A stretch of 64,000 bases of DNA from Rhyzopertha dominica (GCA_025024175.1 QCXZ01000003.1:53834023-53898022), one strand, 5' to 3'; shown: positions 37,573-48,517, numbered from the stretch's first letter. Notes: generated by a model from the sequence alone, not told the origin. Numbers and translations: made by a program.

Positions 37573-37860
37573 NTGCTGTGACATCTCTTTACACTAAGAG
37601 TATATTACACTTACTGTAGCATCAATTTACACATGGATTATCGTACATTTATTGTGGCATCTCTTTACACACAGCGCATTTTGCACTTGCTGTGACATCA
37701 ATTCACACAGAGTATTTTGTTTGCACTTGCTGTGGCATCAATTTACACACGGGCTATCTTACATTTACTCTGGCATCTCTTTACACACAGAGCATTTTAT
37801 ACTTGCTGTAGCATCATTTTACACAAAGACTATTTTACACTTGCTGCGGCATCAGATGTC
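37573..37860 (+). repeat. Minisatellite, about 38-40 bp unit, 7 copies
   Basis: Units open with a GYRGCATC-type block, then a T-rich stretch, ACAC, and end with CACTTGCT or similar. Seven diverged units are visible. Units 2-3-4 resemble 5-6-7 respectively (for example TCTCTTTACACACAG in units 3 and 6), implying a higher-order period of about 118 bp. Confidence 0.85.
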
Positions 37861-38823
37861 ACAAGTTTTGTTTATTCATGTATATTTGAAGTGCCGCGTA
37901 TGATATACGGAGCGGTGTATCGGAGTCCGGATTGGACCGTTAGAATCCTACNTCAACTGGCTTCGCTCCCACCCATTATTTTCATCCGTGTAACAATTGG
38001 GTGTAATACTTGGATGTCACAAATATAGGTAANCCCGTATGTGTGAGTTATACTGTGTACGCGGCGTCGCCGCACAGAAGACTATACTTTATAACATGGA
38101 TCTGGCGCAGTATTATACGAGATGTAATTAATTATGTTGACAACAAAGCGGCTTTCTCACATTAGTTACACGGTGCTGGTTTACGATGAAAAAATACTGA
38201 TGAGTATGCACGGCTAGGGAGGGTGCACGTCTCTTTAAACTTNACAAGTGTGAGACAAGAAACGTGCGAAGAGTTCATTTAAGTGAGGGTTGCATATACT
38301 ACATATACTACTGTCACAAACACATTACAACTGCAGTGGGATATATAACATTGCAAATAAAAGGTACACTTAAAGATTATAAGTTCTATTATAATATTGT
38401 TCAACAGTGCGAAATTATGGTACACTACGTCGGCTACCAAAAAAATTCAAGCTTCCGGTTATCACGATCATCATTTATTAATTTTAGTGTAGCTTTACGG
38501 TTTCATTCAAGGTTTTTTGTTTTTCCTTACCCTTGCATTCGTTGTATAACGTGCATGTATAAGTTGTTTCAATACTTTCTATATTCCTAACTATAATGTT
38601 TTATATTACCGTCTGTTTTTTTATTTATTTATTCCTAATTCTGCACCTTGTTATGATATACAGGGCTCTTCAAGCAGTTTGGGCATTTATCGGAGATTTT
38701 TCTGGACTCAGTACCACACCGTAAAGTGCTTCTATCGCGGTCCTGAAGATCTATATTTCAGTTTTTTTGCCATTTACTTTATAAAATTATCATACACGAC
38801 GTTTAAATACTTACATATATTAA
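37861..38823. other. No gene seen
   Basis: Includes n bases at 37,952, 38,034 and 38,243. No frame carries a domain; no repeat was recognised. Confidence 0.4.
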
Positions 38824-38935
38824 AGTAAGAAATTAGGATGGCAATGCCATCTGTCAGCATTACACTGACATGATGACAAAGCCACCTAGCTGCCCTCAGA
38901 CAGATGGCATTGCTATCCTAATTTCTTACTTTCAT
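38824..38935. mobile_element. Foldback / miniature inverted-repeat element
   Basis: About 33-bp arms (38,825-38,857 and 38,901-38,934) are nearly perfect inverted repeats: AGTAAGAAATTAGGATGGCA against TGCTATCCTAATTTCTTACT. A loop of about 43 bases separates them. Whole length is about 112 bp with no coding capacity. No clear target duplication is visible. It ends 36 bases before the hammerhead structure. Confidence 0.8.
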
Positions 38936-38970
38936 CATACCATTGCTTTGGTATATAAGCAAAACCAGTT

Positions 38971-39074
38971 CTATGCCGTGTTGTCTACACTAGACCTAAA
39001 CTGCACTGATGAGCTGTAGTGACAGCGAAATAGTACTATCTGCAGTTGGTTGAGGTGTAGACAGCACAGCATAG
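38971..39074 (+). ncRNA. Type I hammerhead ribozyme with extended stem I
   Basis: The core CTGATGA is at 39,006-39,012. Stem II pairs GCTGT 39,013-39,017 with ACAGC 39,022-39,026 (loop AGTG). GAAA is at 39,027-39,030. Stem III is TAG/CTA within TAGTACTA (39,031-39,038), and the cleavage dinucleotide UC is at 39,039-39,040. Inner stem I is perfect over 7 bp (AACTGCA 38,999-39,005 with TGCAGTT 39,041-39,047). After an internal loop, a 20-bp outer helix joins 38,971-38,990 to 39,055-39,074 with one G-U pair and one mismatch. Every invariant core base is present; cleavage is predicted after C39040. The very short stem III resembles minimal hammerheads reported to work as dimers. Confidence 0.85.
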
Positions 39075-40170
39075 ACATGCATTTTAACTTACATATATTA
39101 TTTGATCATTTTCTAACTCTTATGTTCCTTACATACGAACCTTTATTTAATGTGACGCCAAAACGAAATACCATTGGTCCACATCACTACTGCGAAAACA
39201 GTCCCACTCACTACTTTATTTAGAGAAGTATGTAGGCATAGAGCACGGGCATCTAGCAGACCCTTTTTGTTAGAATAGCACGTGTTTAATGTTGTTGATT
39301 TGTTTGTTGTCCGTGGTGTCTGTAGTCTTTACGTGTTATAAATAATGGAGGAAGGATTTGTTGCGGGCCAGTCTGATAACTTGCCTAAAGTAGATACCAT
39401 TATGGTTGCGGATATTTTTGCTATTTAAGTGTTTTCTCAATACGAGAAGTTCGCACAGTTAAAGTTCAAAGCGTTTGCAATACCCAAATTATATTAATAT
39501 TTCGTATCAAATAAATAATCTACGTCCAACATAAACGATAAGAGGTGCACACATTCACAGCACATGTAATAAGGTAATGAAATTCTTAACTTGATTTTTT
39601 AACCTTGTAACGTTTATAGGGTTATGTAAAACTTTACATTGTGCACTACTTTTACACAGCTCAATGACATATTCACAGCTGAAACATGTTGTGGTGCTGC
39701 AGTGGGGTATGTATAACTGAAATACCTACGTCCAAAAAATTATCTTGCGTCATAATAACAAAGTTTTGCGTTTATTAACAAACGAACACACGAAAGTATC
39801 CAATACAAAACTTGCAGATAATGAAAAAATTTCCGACAAAAATGTAAAAAATCGCCGTTTTTCTTGTTTTCTCTTTCTTATTTCTACAAAAATAATCCAA
39901 TATTAATTAAGCTTGGTGAAAGTAATACTTGTTGCTGCAATAACCACATTTTTCAGTCCAAAATTAATTCTACTAGAAAAAAAATATCATACACAGTCCC
40001 GCCGTGCTCATTTTTTTCCGTTTTGACACATATTCTTTTATAAAATAAAGAACCCTACAGCCACGATTTAATAACATGCTCAAAAATGCAAGTGAAACAG
40101 AAAATGACTTACGCATTTAATAAAAATTACATCCCGATATTTTTTTATACAACGATTACATATCTTGCGT

Positions 40171-40209
<39 letters not shown>

Positions 40210-42777
40210 CGTTTTTATTTGCCCATTACATTGATGTAACAGTATTGTAAATTGAATCTAAATGGTTTGATATTTCAGCACTACATGCTTTTAACTAACT
40301 TTTAAAGTAGAAAAATTACCGCCAACTCGTAGAGCAGCTGCTTAATAGGCCTGTTGAACACTAAACTGAACATAATCATGCAACTGAGTAAAGCTGGAAT
40401 GAAATAATTGGGAGTAATTCCAAAATACTGATGCCCGCCTTACAGACGTTCCAATCATGCCACAAGACTTTTTATTTAAAAAGAATTTCGTGCAGCTGCG
40501 AAACGAGCTTTGAAAGTAACAGATGTGGATGTGGAAAACACGGACCGTCACGTCAAGGTTCGGAAAATCGTTCGAGATCTTAGAAAACTTTTAAAGATAT
40601 TACTGATTCAGAAAGTATTTCTGATAATATCGAGCGGTCAAATCTTTGCTTCAACCCGGAAAATAAATCAAAAGAGATAAAAGAAGTCGAAGTTAATGAA
40701 GGAACAAACTATGAAGATCATTTCCGGAATTTTGTCAAAAAGACAAGGTTTGTCCTAANTTTATTAAGTTGTATATATAAGGTGTATAACTCTTACCATC
40801 TCTTCAAATATTCTCCTCGATTAACTGGAGGATATTCTCCTCACCAAATACTCCCGTGGGCAGAAGGCTTCAAATTGTCTATTGTTGAATATAAGCTTTC
40901 GAATGAAGCGTGCTTCGTTGTCCGCTAAACTGGGATACGTATTCGCTCAGTTTAATTGTTTCTAAACGTCGGTGACCGGTTTCGACCTGACATGTGATTT
41001 GACTACTCTTTTAATTTTAAATGAATATCAGTTAGAAACACTTTCTCAAATAGGAACTCTATACACAAGGAATCCATAAATTATCTCTACGGAACTATTC
41101 CTACGCTACCACTATGAAAGCAGTTTAACGAAAATTATTCTGCAAACGTCATATGTCCATGGCAAAAGAAACTCAAATTCTAGTTCTACTGGGTATTAAA
41201 TGATCGTCTTCAGTGTAGCATCATAATTTTATAACTTCTCAGACATTTCACGTATCATTCCAATTTAAGATGGCTCAGTATATTCTTCTAAAAAATATCT
41301 TACTAACGCCTTCTACAATTTTTTTCCATTAATAATCACTCCTACAGTAGTTTTTGTGAAGTAGGTTAGAGGGCAAAACAACTTGTGAAAACAGGTTTAA
41401 CTTTAACTTTTGGAGTAAGATCGAATAGCTTTTCCAGAGCTGTTTAAAAACTTTTATCTTCAGTATGGAATACCATGGCTCCTCTGCCATATTTAATGAC
41501 GCATAAAAATAACGTACCCGTAAATATAACTTTATGATTTACAGAGCTTTCCCTCTTGAATAATGCCCTAGAGAAAATCAGATATTCGAAATATCGGTTT
41601 GTTGATTTAGGACCAATTAAATTAATTTATTATACCTATTTGAGCCGAGTTGATTTAGATATCTAGAAAACGCGTGTAATCATGCAATTTAAATTATCAT
41701 CCGGCGAAGCTACCGGGAACAAGATTTATTTATAAGTCTCTCATCACATAAATCCTCACAGTTATACAAGTCGGAGGACTTTAGATAAGCCAGAGCCATC
41801 TTGACGTTTCCTAATCTGATCCCCAGTAATAAATATCTAATTAATCGATTATATTGCACGGATATTTCGTCCGATCCCAGAGTCAACTGTTAATTACGTT
41901 GAAATCGTTCGATTATGCATATAGGTCGTTACGGGCACAGTTTACGAGCGGTACCGCCCGCTAATGAAGAAATAAAGTTTGTTTATTAGGCGGAGGTGCT
42001 CGCGTTATCTACGAAATGTTTCTGTAATTTCTAGGACTGAAAACCCAAGGATAATTGCCTCTTACGTTTCAATTAAAAGGTTAGTTTCCAGTTTCCACCG
42101 AGTTTTAATTAAACAGCAGACAGATAGTACTTCTGCATGAGCTTAACCTTCGTTCTCGAGGCAGTTGAAAGTAAGATGAGGTACTTGATTATGGCTAGAC
42201 AACTAGTATTAGTTTGCGAAACGTGAATCTAAAGTTTACTTTTTCATGCCTTCGGAAATCGCTGTATAAAACATCACTTATGATGTTAACAAATAGCTTC
42301 TTTTTAATGGTGCACAGCTGAAAATAAATGTTTGTATGTATTTATGTATAATCATTTAACTGGATTTTGAAGAAAAAAACATATCAGTTATTAAAGAAAG
42401 TCATTCGTTAACGATCCTACCTATATTTTATCCGAACTGCCTAACACGCTTTCAAAAATTATTAATATGAGAGGGTACTTTAAACGCACGTAGTATATAT
42501 TAAACGAAATTGCACAGCCATTGTATTTTGTATGTATATAGAAAACACAAAAAAAGGTTCGTAAAAATCATAACTAATTACTTTACAGGATAACACAATC
42601 GCAGAAACAAGATCGAAAGTAATACTCATTCACCGAAAAACATTTTAGACGCACCAGAATTTGTGTCCTTCAAGAATTTAAAGCTTGTCAGTGTTGGTTG
42701 TGACAACTGTTGCCAGACGATTGTACACTTAAAAGACAGCTATTTAGTGCAATGCTACGTTCTCTTATTCTATAATA
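39075..42777. other. Gene-free stretch with one microsatellite
   Basis: No convincing gene. A GC-richer, low-repeat pocket at about 41,640-42,010 contains homeodomain-type ATTA motifs and ATCGAT. A plus-strand frame near 40,575-40,760 (DITDSESISDNIERSN onward) may be a coding scrap, but I do not recognise it. Confidence 0.4.
40172..40207 (+). repeat. (TAA)n microsatellite
   Basis: About twelve perfect TAA units. Confidence 0.95.
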
Positions 42778-42782
42778 GAGGT

Positions 42783-43098
42783 TGGTGAAGCCGTTTTGTT
42801 TAGTTTCGTTCCCAATAGAAAAAGTAGCTCACTTGCCTTGAGATGATAAGAGGCAAGTGAGAATGACCTGTGGCAGTAGCAGCTAAATCGTTTAATATAA
42901 CGGGTGTTTCAAAATTCAGTGTGTGTAGTTATACAACAAACAGTAGTATCCCGCGTGCCGCGGTTTAAAGGGTTTNCCTCCTTTCCCTTCCACTAACCCT
43001 AAAGAAGTAGCAGCGAGGGNCAACTGCGGTGAGTAGTTTCAATTTCGTTGTTTTTAATTTAAGAAAATATACAGTCCATTTAGTGCGAGTTTCAACCA
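42783..43098 (+). repeat. 5' LTR of the BEL element
   Basis: 316 bp, TGGTGAAGCC to TTTCAACCA. It contains a short inverted repeat near 42,829-42,859 (CACTTGCCT / AGGCAAGTG). Unresolved bases lie at 42,976 and 43,020. Confidence 0.93.
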
Positions 43099-43101
43099 TT
43101 T

Positions 43102-43119
43102 TGGTCCTAGCGAACCGGA
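43102..43119 (+). promoter_or_regulatory. Primer-binding site of the BEL element
   Basis: TGGTCCTAGCGAACCGGA begins three bases after the 5' LTR and opens with TGG, as expected for a tRNA 3' end. The primer tRNA was not identified. Confidence 0.6.
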
Positions 43120-43177
43120 TTTAACAGCTACTGTATGCAGTTTCATTTTACGTGTAAGTTTCACCTAAAACGTTGTT

Positions 43178-46100
43178 ATGGAATCAAAACAAGGTCGTTT
43201 AAAGGCTTTGCAGTGCAAAAAGGAAGCCTTGTTTCAAAGACTGCAAGTGCTATATGATAAAAGTAAGCAAGTAAAAGATCCAAAACTATTAAAGGAGTTT
43301 TCAATCAGATATTTAACCTTGCAAGAGACAAAAAGCGATTTCACGCAGGTGGTCGAGGAGATAAATTTGTTGAGTTTAGAATTAGATGCCACATTTACTC
43401 CAAATTACCAAGAGTTAAACGTTTTTGATGAATTGTATTGTCGTATCAAATCTGTTGCTCAATCAGTTCTAAAAGAGGAGCATTCTCAAACTGTGGCATC
43501 ACAGCGCACTGAGGCTACCCCGCGTTTGCCTAAAATTAATTTAGTTGAATTTAATGGTGATCCTGTAAAGTGGCCCTTGTTTTATCAAACCTTTAAAAGT
43601 CTAATCCATGACAATTCGGCCTTAGATAGTGTCAGTAAAGTTCACTATTTATTAGGGACACTATCCGGGAAAGCATTGTCTATAACAGCAGGAATTTTGC
43701 CTACTGCGGATAATTACGACCTTTTGTGGAATGCCCTTCAGGAAAAATATGAAGATAAAAGGACATTAGCCAATACTTATTTGTCTCAAATTTTGGAGTT
43801 TAAACCGCTGCAAACTGACAGTGTTCAGAGTTTGAATGCATTCATTGAAAAGGTGGATGGCGCAGTTAATGCTTTACAGAAAATAAACTTGGAAAATCTT
43901 TCGGATTTTGTTCTGATGACGATTAGTCTTTCTAAATTAGATAGTCAGACTCAACGTTTATTTGAGAGATCCCTTCAGAAAGGGGTTATTCCTTCTTATG
44001 CAGAATTATCGGTCTTTGTTAAAGAACAGGCCAAAATAGTAGCTCGTACTTCAGTCAGTACAAATGTCAAACAAAATGCAAGCAGTAATTCAAATGTTCA
44101 CAAATCATTTAATAAGGTGCATGCCTTCTCGACTAAAGAGTGTAGTTACAAGGGTGGTACTAACAAATCAGAGAAATTTAGTTGTCAAATGTGTAAGAAT
44201 TCAGAGCATAGACTATATCAATGTGCCAAATTTCTAGATTTACCTGCTATTCAGAGAGTGAAGTTTGTAAACGAAAACAGATTATGTTTTAATTGTCTTT
44301 TGCCAGGACATATTGTAACGGTTTGTACTTCTACGGGTTTATGCTATAAATGTAAAAGGCGACACCATTCTGTGTTGCATATAAATAATTCGTTCAGTAA
44401 GTCGCCAGATAATAATGTGATAAAACAAGATAGCTCTTCAACAGTATCTTCTGATAATGACGAAGGAAAAGCAGCGATTGCGTCATCATCAGTGGTACTT
44501 TGTTCAGCAGTTGCCAAGGAATTGGAACAAAATTACACATCATTGTTAGCTACTGTAGTAGTTCAAGTAGTTTCTTCCACAGGTGTCAAGCATTATATGC
44601 GTTTTTTGATAGATTCTGCTAGTCAGTCCCATTTCATTACATATAAGTGGTGTCAGATTTTAAAATTACCCATAAGCAAATCGTGCACTATGGTGTGTGG
44701 CATAGGAGCTTCAGAAAAAAGAGTACGTGGTTATACGCAAATTACATTTAGTTCTCGTTTCGATAATACCGTGAAGTATCAGCTACAAGCTTTAGTGTTG
44801 GACAAAATAACTGATGCGTTGCCAAATTGTAGCTTAAATTCCGAAGTTTACAAAGAGTTCGAACATTTGCCTTTGGCAGATGAGTTGTTTGATAAACCAG
44901 GTAAAATTGATGGAATAATAGGGGTGGAATTGGTCCCGCATTTGCTTCTTCGCACATCTAAACATCGAGAGCCAAATTTTCCTGTTGCCATAAATTCTCC
45001 TTTAGGGTATATTATAATGGGAAAAGCGCCTATTGGCAAAGTGACACCTGATAATCAGCGTTCTTCAATTTCGTGCTTGAACTCGGTGTTACATATAGAA
45101 AGCTTACTTGGTAGATTCTGGGAGTTAGAACAAGTTCCTGTTGTACACAGAGCGTCTGCTGAAGATATAGAATGTGAGCGCCTCTATAAATCTAGCACCT
45201 TTCGCCGATCCAGTGGTCGTTATGTAGTATCATTGCCATTTAAAGTATATCCGCCAAATTTGGCTGAATCTTATGAAACTGCTGCGAGGAGGTTTCATAA
45301 TCTAGAAAAACGGTTTTCCAAGGATGTTACGTATAAGAAAGATTACTGTATCGCTATACAGGACTATATTGATAAGGGGCACATGAGTCCAACCAAAGAT
45401 GTTTCTNTGTCTGATGGGTTCTTTATTCCGCNTCACGGTGTAGTTAAGCCTAGTTCGTTTAGCACACCTCTTCGTGTAGTTTTCGGTGCTTCCGCTAAGA
45501 GTAGTTCCGGCTTATCTTTAAATGATGTTTTGTACACAGGTCCTAAATTACAGAAGGATAATTTCCATATCTTAATAAATTTTCGTTTGTTGGAGGTTGC
45601 AATGATAGCAGATGTGCGACAAATGTATCGTCAAATAGATTTATGTGAAGAACATCACAAGTACCAAAAATTGTTATGGAGATCCTCTGAGGAGGAAGCT
45701 GTTCAAATTTATGAACTAACAACAGTTTCTTTTGGGATTAGTTCAAGTCCATATTTGGCTTTACGTACTGTCCATCAACTAGCATCTGATGAATGCGAAC
45801 GGTTTCCTCAAGCTAGTGAAGTTGTATTTCGTGATATTTACATGGATGATTTAATCTCGAGCGTTGAAAATGATGTTCTTGCCGAAGAACTCCATTGTCA
45901 ATTAAGCGGACTGTTCAAGTCCGGCGGATTTGAGTTAGTTAAATGGGCCACAAATTCCAGTGAATTCTCAAGTAAAATTCCAGAAGACATACGTGCAAAT
46001 AAGATGTTTGAATTTCCTGATGAATTTCTTGCAGTGTTGGGATTGCAATGGTTTCCCAAGGATGATACTTTTCATTTTTACTGTCGTATGGACGACAAGA

Positions 46101-46711
46101 AATGTTCTAAGAGAAATATTCTTTCAACGGTAGCTCGTATATGGGATCCGTTAGGCTTGCTAGCCCCTGTCACAATTTATGCAAAACTTTTGATTAAGGA
46201 ATTGTGGATTTTAAAACTCGATTGGGACGATCCAACTCCACCTTCCGTGAGCAAAGTTTGGCAAGAGTTCTGTGACACATTACAGGAACTATCCTGTATA
46301 AGGATTCCACGACACATTGGGTTTCTTAAAAATAGTTATGTCACGCTAATTGGATTCTGTGATGCGTCGGAAAAGGCTTACGCTGCGTGTGTCTATATTC
46401 GTGTAGTTTGCAATGACAATGTTTCAGTATCTTTATTGTGTGGTAAAAGCAAGGTTGCACCTATAAAAGTTCAGTCAATCCCTAGATTAGAGTTGTGTGG
46501 CGCGTTACTATTAGCGCAACTAATCCGTTCAGTGGTTGATATCTACTCTTCTCGGTGTACTATTGATAAGATGTATGCTCTATCCGATTCTGAAGTTGTT
46601 CTGAATTGGATTAATAGTTCTCCACACAGATGGACATGTTTCGTGGCTAATAGAGTTTCAAAATTCAAACTTTGGTGGATTCTTCGTTGTGGTATCACGT
46701 TCGGGATCTGA
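43178..46711 (+). CDS. gag-pol: BEL/Pao gag-pol, N-terminal part (gag, protease, RT, RNase H)
   Basis: 1,177 residues from an ATG 79 bases after the 5' LTR. The Gag region has a DUF1759-type segment (PKINLVEFNGDPVKWPLFYQ, near 117) and cysteine clusters (CQMC..., CFNCLLPGH near 370, CYKCKRRHH). Protease: FLIDSASQSHF near 478, where Ala replaces the usual Gly, as is common in this superfamily. Reverse transcriptase: LNDVLYTGPKLQ, DVRQMYRQIDL and the catalytic YMDD near 887. RNase H: GFCDASEKAYAACVY near 1,055 and SIPRLELCGALL. After VANRVSK (near 46,663) the frame leaves the family pattern and stops at 46,711, so integrase lies in another frame. Two n bases fall near 45,407 and 45,432. Confidence 0.92.
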   Translation: MESKQGRLKALQCKKEALFQRLQVLYDKSKQVKDPKLLKEFSIRYLTLQETKSDFTQVVEEINLLSLELDATFTPNYQELNVFDELYCRIKSVAQSVLKEEHSQTVASQRTEATPRLPKINLVEFNGDPVKWPLFYQTFKSLIHDNSALDSVSKVHYLLGTLSGKALSITAGILPTADNYDLLWNALQEKYEDKRTLANTYLSQILEFKPLQTDSVQSLNAFIEKVDGAVNALQKINLENLSDFVLMTISLSKLDSQTQRLFERSLQKGVIPSYAELSVFVKEQAKIVARTSVSTNVKQNASSNSNVHKSFNKVHAFSTKECSYKGGTNKSEKFSCQMCKNSEHRLYQCAKFLDLPAIQRVKFVNENRLCFNCLLPGHIVTVCTSTGLCYKCKRRHHSVLHINNSFSKSPDNNVIKQDSSSTVSSDNDEGKAAIASSSVVLCSAVAKELEQNYTSLLATVVVQVVSSTGVKHYMRFLIDSASQSHFITYKWCQILKLPISKSCTMVCGIGASEKRVRGYTQITFSSRFDNTVKYQLQALVLDKITDALPNCSLNSEVYKEFEHLPLADELFDKPGKIDGIIGVELVPHLLLRTSKHREPNFPVAINSPLGYIIMGKAPIGKVTPDNQRSSISCLNSVLHIESLLGRFWELEQVPVVHRASAEDIECERLYKSSTFRRSSGRYVVSLPFKVYPPNLAESYETAARRFHNLEKRFSKDVTYKKDYCIAIQDYIDKGHMSPTKDVSXSDGFFIPXHGVVKPSSFSTPLRVVFGASAKSSSGLSLNDVLYTGPKLQKDNFHILINFRLLEVAMIADVRQMYRQIDLCEEHHKYQKLLWRSSEEEAVQIYELTTVSFGISSSPYLALRTVHQLASDECERFPQASEVVFRDIYMDDLISSVENDVLAEELHCQLSGLFKSGGFELVKWATNSSEFSSKIPEDIRANKMFEFPDEFLAVLGLQWFPKDDTFHFYCRMDDKKCSKRNILSTVARIWDPLGLLAPVTIYAKLLIKELWILKLDWDDPTPPSVSKVWQEFCDTLQELSCIRIPRHIGFLKNSYVTLIGFCDASEKAYAACVYIRVVCNDNVSVSLLCGKSKVAPIKVQSIPRLELCGALLLAQLIRSVVDIYSSRCTIDKMYALSDSEVVLNWINSSPHRWTCFVANRVSKFKLWWILRCGITFGI

Positions 46712-48374
46712 GAATCCTTCAGATTGTGCATCTCGTGGTTTAAACCCAAGAGAATTTGTTAATCATCCATCGTGGTTATATGGACCAAGTTGGAGTCATG
46801 TTGATGAGAGTCAATGGCCTATTCGTCGTTTTGAAGCAAAAGAGGGTGAAGTTTCTTTAGAAAGTAAGACAGTGACGTTGGTTGTAAGTGAGCAAAGGGT
46901 TAATCCTCTATATCTGGAGATTCAAAGGTGTAGTTCATGGACAAAGTTGTTACGCGTAGTTGTTTATGTGCTCAAATTTTGCAGAAAATTGCCTCGAAGT
47001 AAGACAGTATCAGCTAATGATTTAATCCAAGCTGAAATTACTTTAATTCGCATAGTACAAGAAGTACATTTCTCCGAAGAAATCAATCTTCTAGAAAAAG
47101 GGAACTTGCCCTCGAAAAGGTTACTTCCTTTGCACCCTTTTGTTCAGGATGGGATATTGCGAGTAGGTGGTCGTCTAACTAACGCAAAAGATCTTTCTTT
47201 TGAGCAAAAACATCCAGTTCTCTTACCAAAACATGATCATTTTACTGAGCTGGTCGTAGATCATTTTCATCGGAAGAATTTACATACTGGTCCTCATTTA
47301 TTATTATCGTTGCTACGTCAGAAGTATTGGATACTTTCAGCAAGAAGTTTAGTCAGACAGAGAGTTTTGAAATGCAATCACTGCTTTAGATTTAAACCTC
47401 GTTCTTGTGTTCCTCTTATGGCAGATTTGCCTGCTCCGAGAGTTAATCAGGCTAAGGCATTTCTCCATGCAGGAGTCGATTATGGAGGTCCATATTTCAT
47501 TACATTGAGTCGACATAGAGGTGTCAAAGCGCAAAAGGCATATATATGTTTGTTTATTTGTTTGGCGACCCATGCTGTTCATTTAGAGTTAGTATCCAGT
47601 CTTTCTACAGAAGCGTTTTTAGCTGCCTTGAAGCGTTTTCTGGCCCGTCGAGGCCCTTGTGTTAAGATATATTCTGATTGTGGCACAAATTTTGTAGGTG
47701 CGAAGGGCGTTTTGGATGAAGTAAAGAAGTTCGCTTCTTCAAAACCTTTTAATGATGTTGTGTATGAAGAGTTGACTCAACAATTTGTTCAATGGAAGTT
47801 TAATCCGCCATCTGCCCCACACTTCGGAGGTATTTGGGAGGCAAATATGAAATGTGTAAAAACTCATTTGACAAAGGTTATTGGTGAACAAATATTGTCT
47901 TATGAAGAATTTCTGACTGTACTGACTCAAGTAGAAGCGCTATTAAATTCAAGACCCTTGTGTTGGCTCAGTTCAGATCCGTCTGAACCCGTAGCGCTTA
48001 CACCTGCACATTTTTTAACATTAATGCCTTTAAATTCATTTCCTACAAAAGATTTTGCAGATACTCCAATGAATAGGTTGTCGCGTTGGGAACTTCTAGA
48101 TAAAATCGTACAATCATTCTGGAAAAGATGGCGGGTTGAATATTTGCATTCATTACAGTCTCGTCAGAAGTGGAATTCGCCAAAATTTCCTGTAAAACCA
48201 GGTCTTTTGGTTGTAGTCTGTAATGACAACACGCCTTCTTTTCAGTGGCCATTAGGGGTGATTCAAGATATTTTTCCCGGCAAAGACGGTGTAGTGCGTG
48301 TTGCTACGGTAAAAACTAAAGGTGGTGTTTTTAAACGCCCTGTGGTAAAGCTTTGCCCTTTACCTTCACAGTAA
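46689..48374 (+). CDS. pol: BEL/Pao pol, C-terminal part (integrase), out of frame with the first part
   Basis: This frame opens within the last 23 bases of the preceding frame; its first codon is GTG, so it is not an independent gene start. It resumes the BEL pattern with SENPSDCASRGLNP. Integrase zinc-binding HFHRKNLHTG...CNHC lies at about 47,260-47,385. Catalytic residues are Asp in GVDYGGPY (near 47,475), Asp in YSDCGTNFVGA (near 47,672) and Glu in HFGGIWEANMK (near 47,830). The C-terminal region (WKRWRVEYLHSLQ, then PGLLVVVC) is intact to the stop. In this superfamily gag-pol is normally one frame, so the split is either two small deletions or base-calling errors. Confidence 0.9.
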   Translation: MVSRSGSENPSDCASRGLNPREFVNHPSWLYGPSWSHVDESQWPIRRFEAKEGEVSLESKTVTLVVSEQRVNPLYLEIQRCSSWTKLLRVVVYVLKFCRKLPRSKTVSANDLIQAEITLIRIVQEVHFSEEINLLEKGNLPSKRLLPLHPFVQDGILRVGGRLTNAKDLSFEQKHPVLLPKHDHFTELVVDHFHRKNLHTGPHLLLSLLRQKYWILSARSLVRQRVLKCNHCFRFKPRSCVPLMADLPAPRVNQAKAFLHAGVDYGGPYFITLSRHRGVKAQKAYICLFICLATHAVHLELVSSLSTEAFLAALKRFLARRGPCVKIYSDCGTNFVGAKGVLDEVKKFASSKPFNDVVYEELTQQFVQWKFNPPSAPHFGGIWEANMKCVKTHLTKVIGEQILSYEEFLTVLTQVEALLNSRPLCWLSSDPSEPVALTPAHFLTLMPLNSFPTKDFADTPMNRLSRWELLDKIVQSFWKRWRVEYLHSLQSRQKWNSPKFPVKPGLLVVVCNDNTPSFQWPLGVIQDIFPGKDGVVRVATVKTKGGVFKRPVVKLCPLPSQ

Positions 48375-48517
48375 AAGGTATTATTGTCAAATAAAGGTTA
48401 GTTAATAACAGTCATTTTTTTGTAGGGTGTAACGATTATTTATTTAGTGTTCTTATGGTATTAGAAATGATAGTTTCTTTGTTTATTTGTTATGATTATT
48501 TCCTAAAACAGCGTTTT

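Noticed and set aside
38197..38232. Another CTGATGA with a possible stem, as a third hammerhead
   Set aside because: No GAAA follows the stem and no stem I partner is present.
40955..41010. Motif with GGTCGAAACCGGTC (minus strand) as a hammerhead relative
   Set aside because: The CUGANGA core is absent, so only the GAAAC-like part matches.
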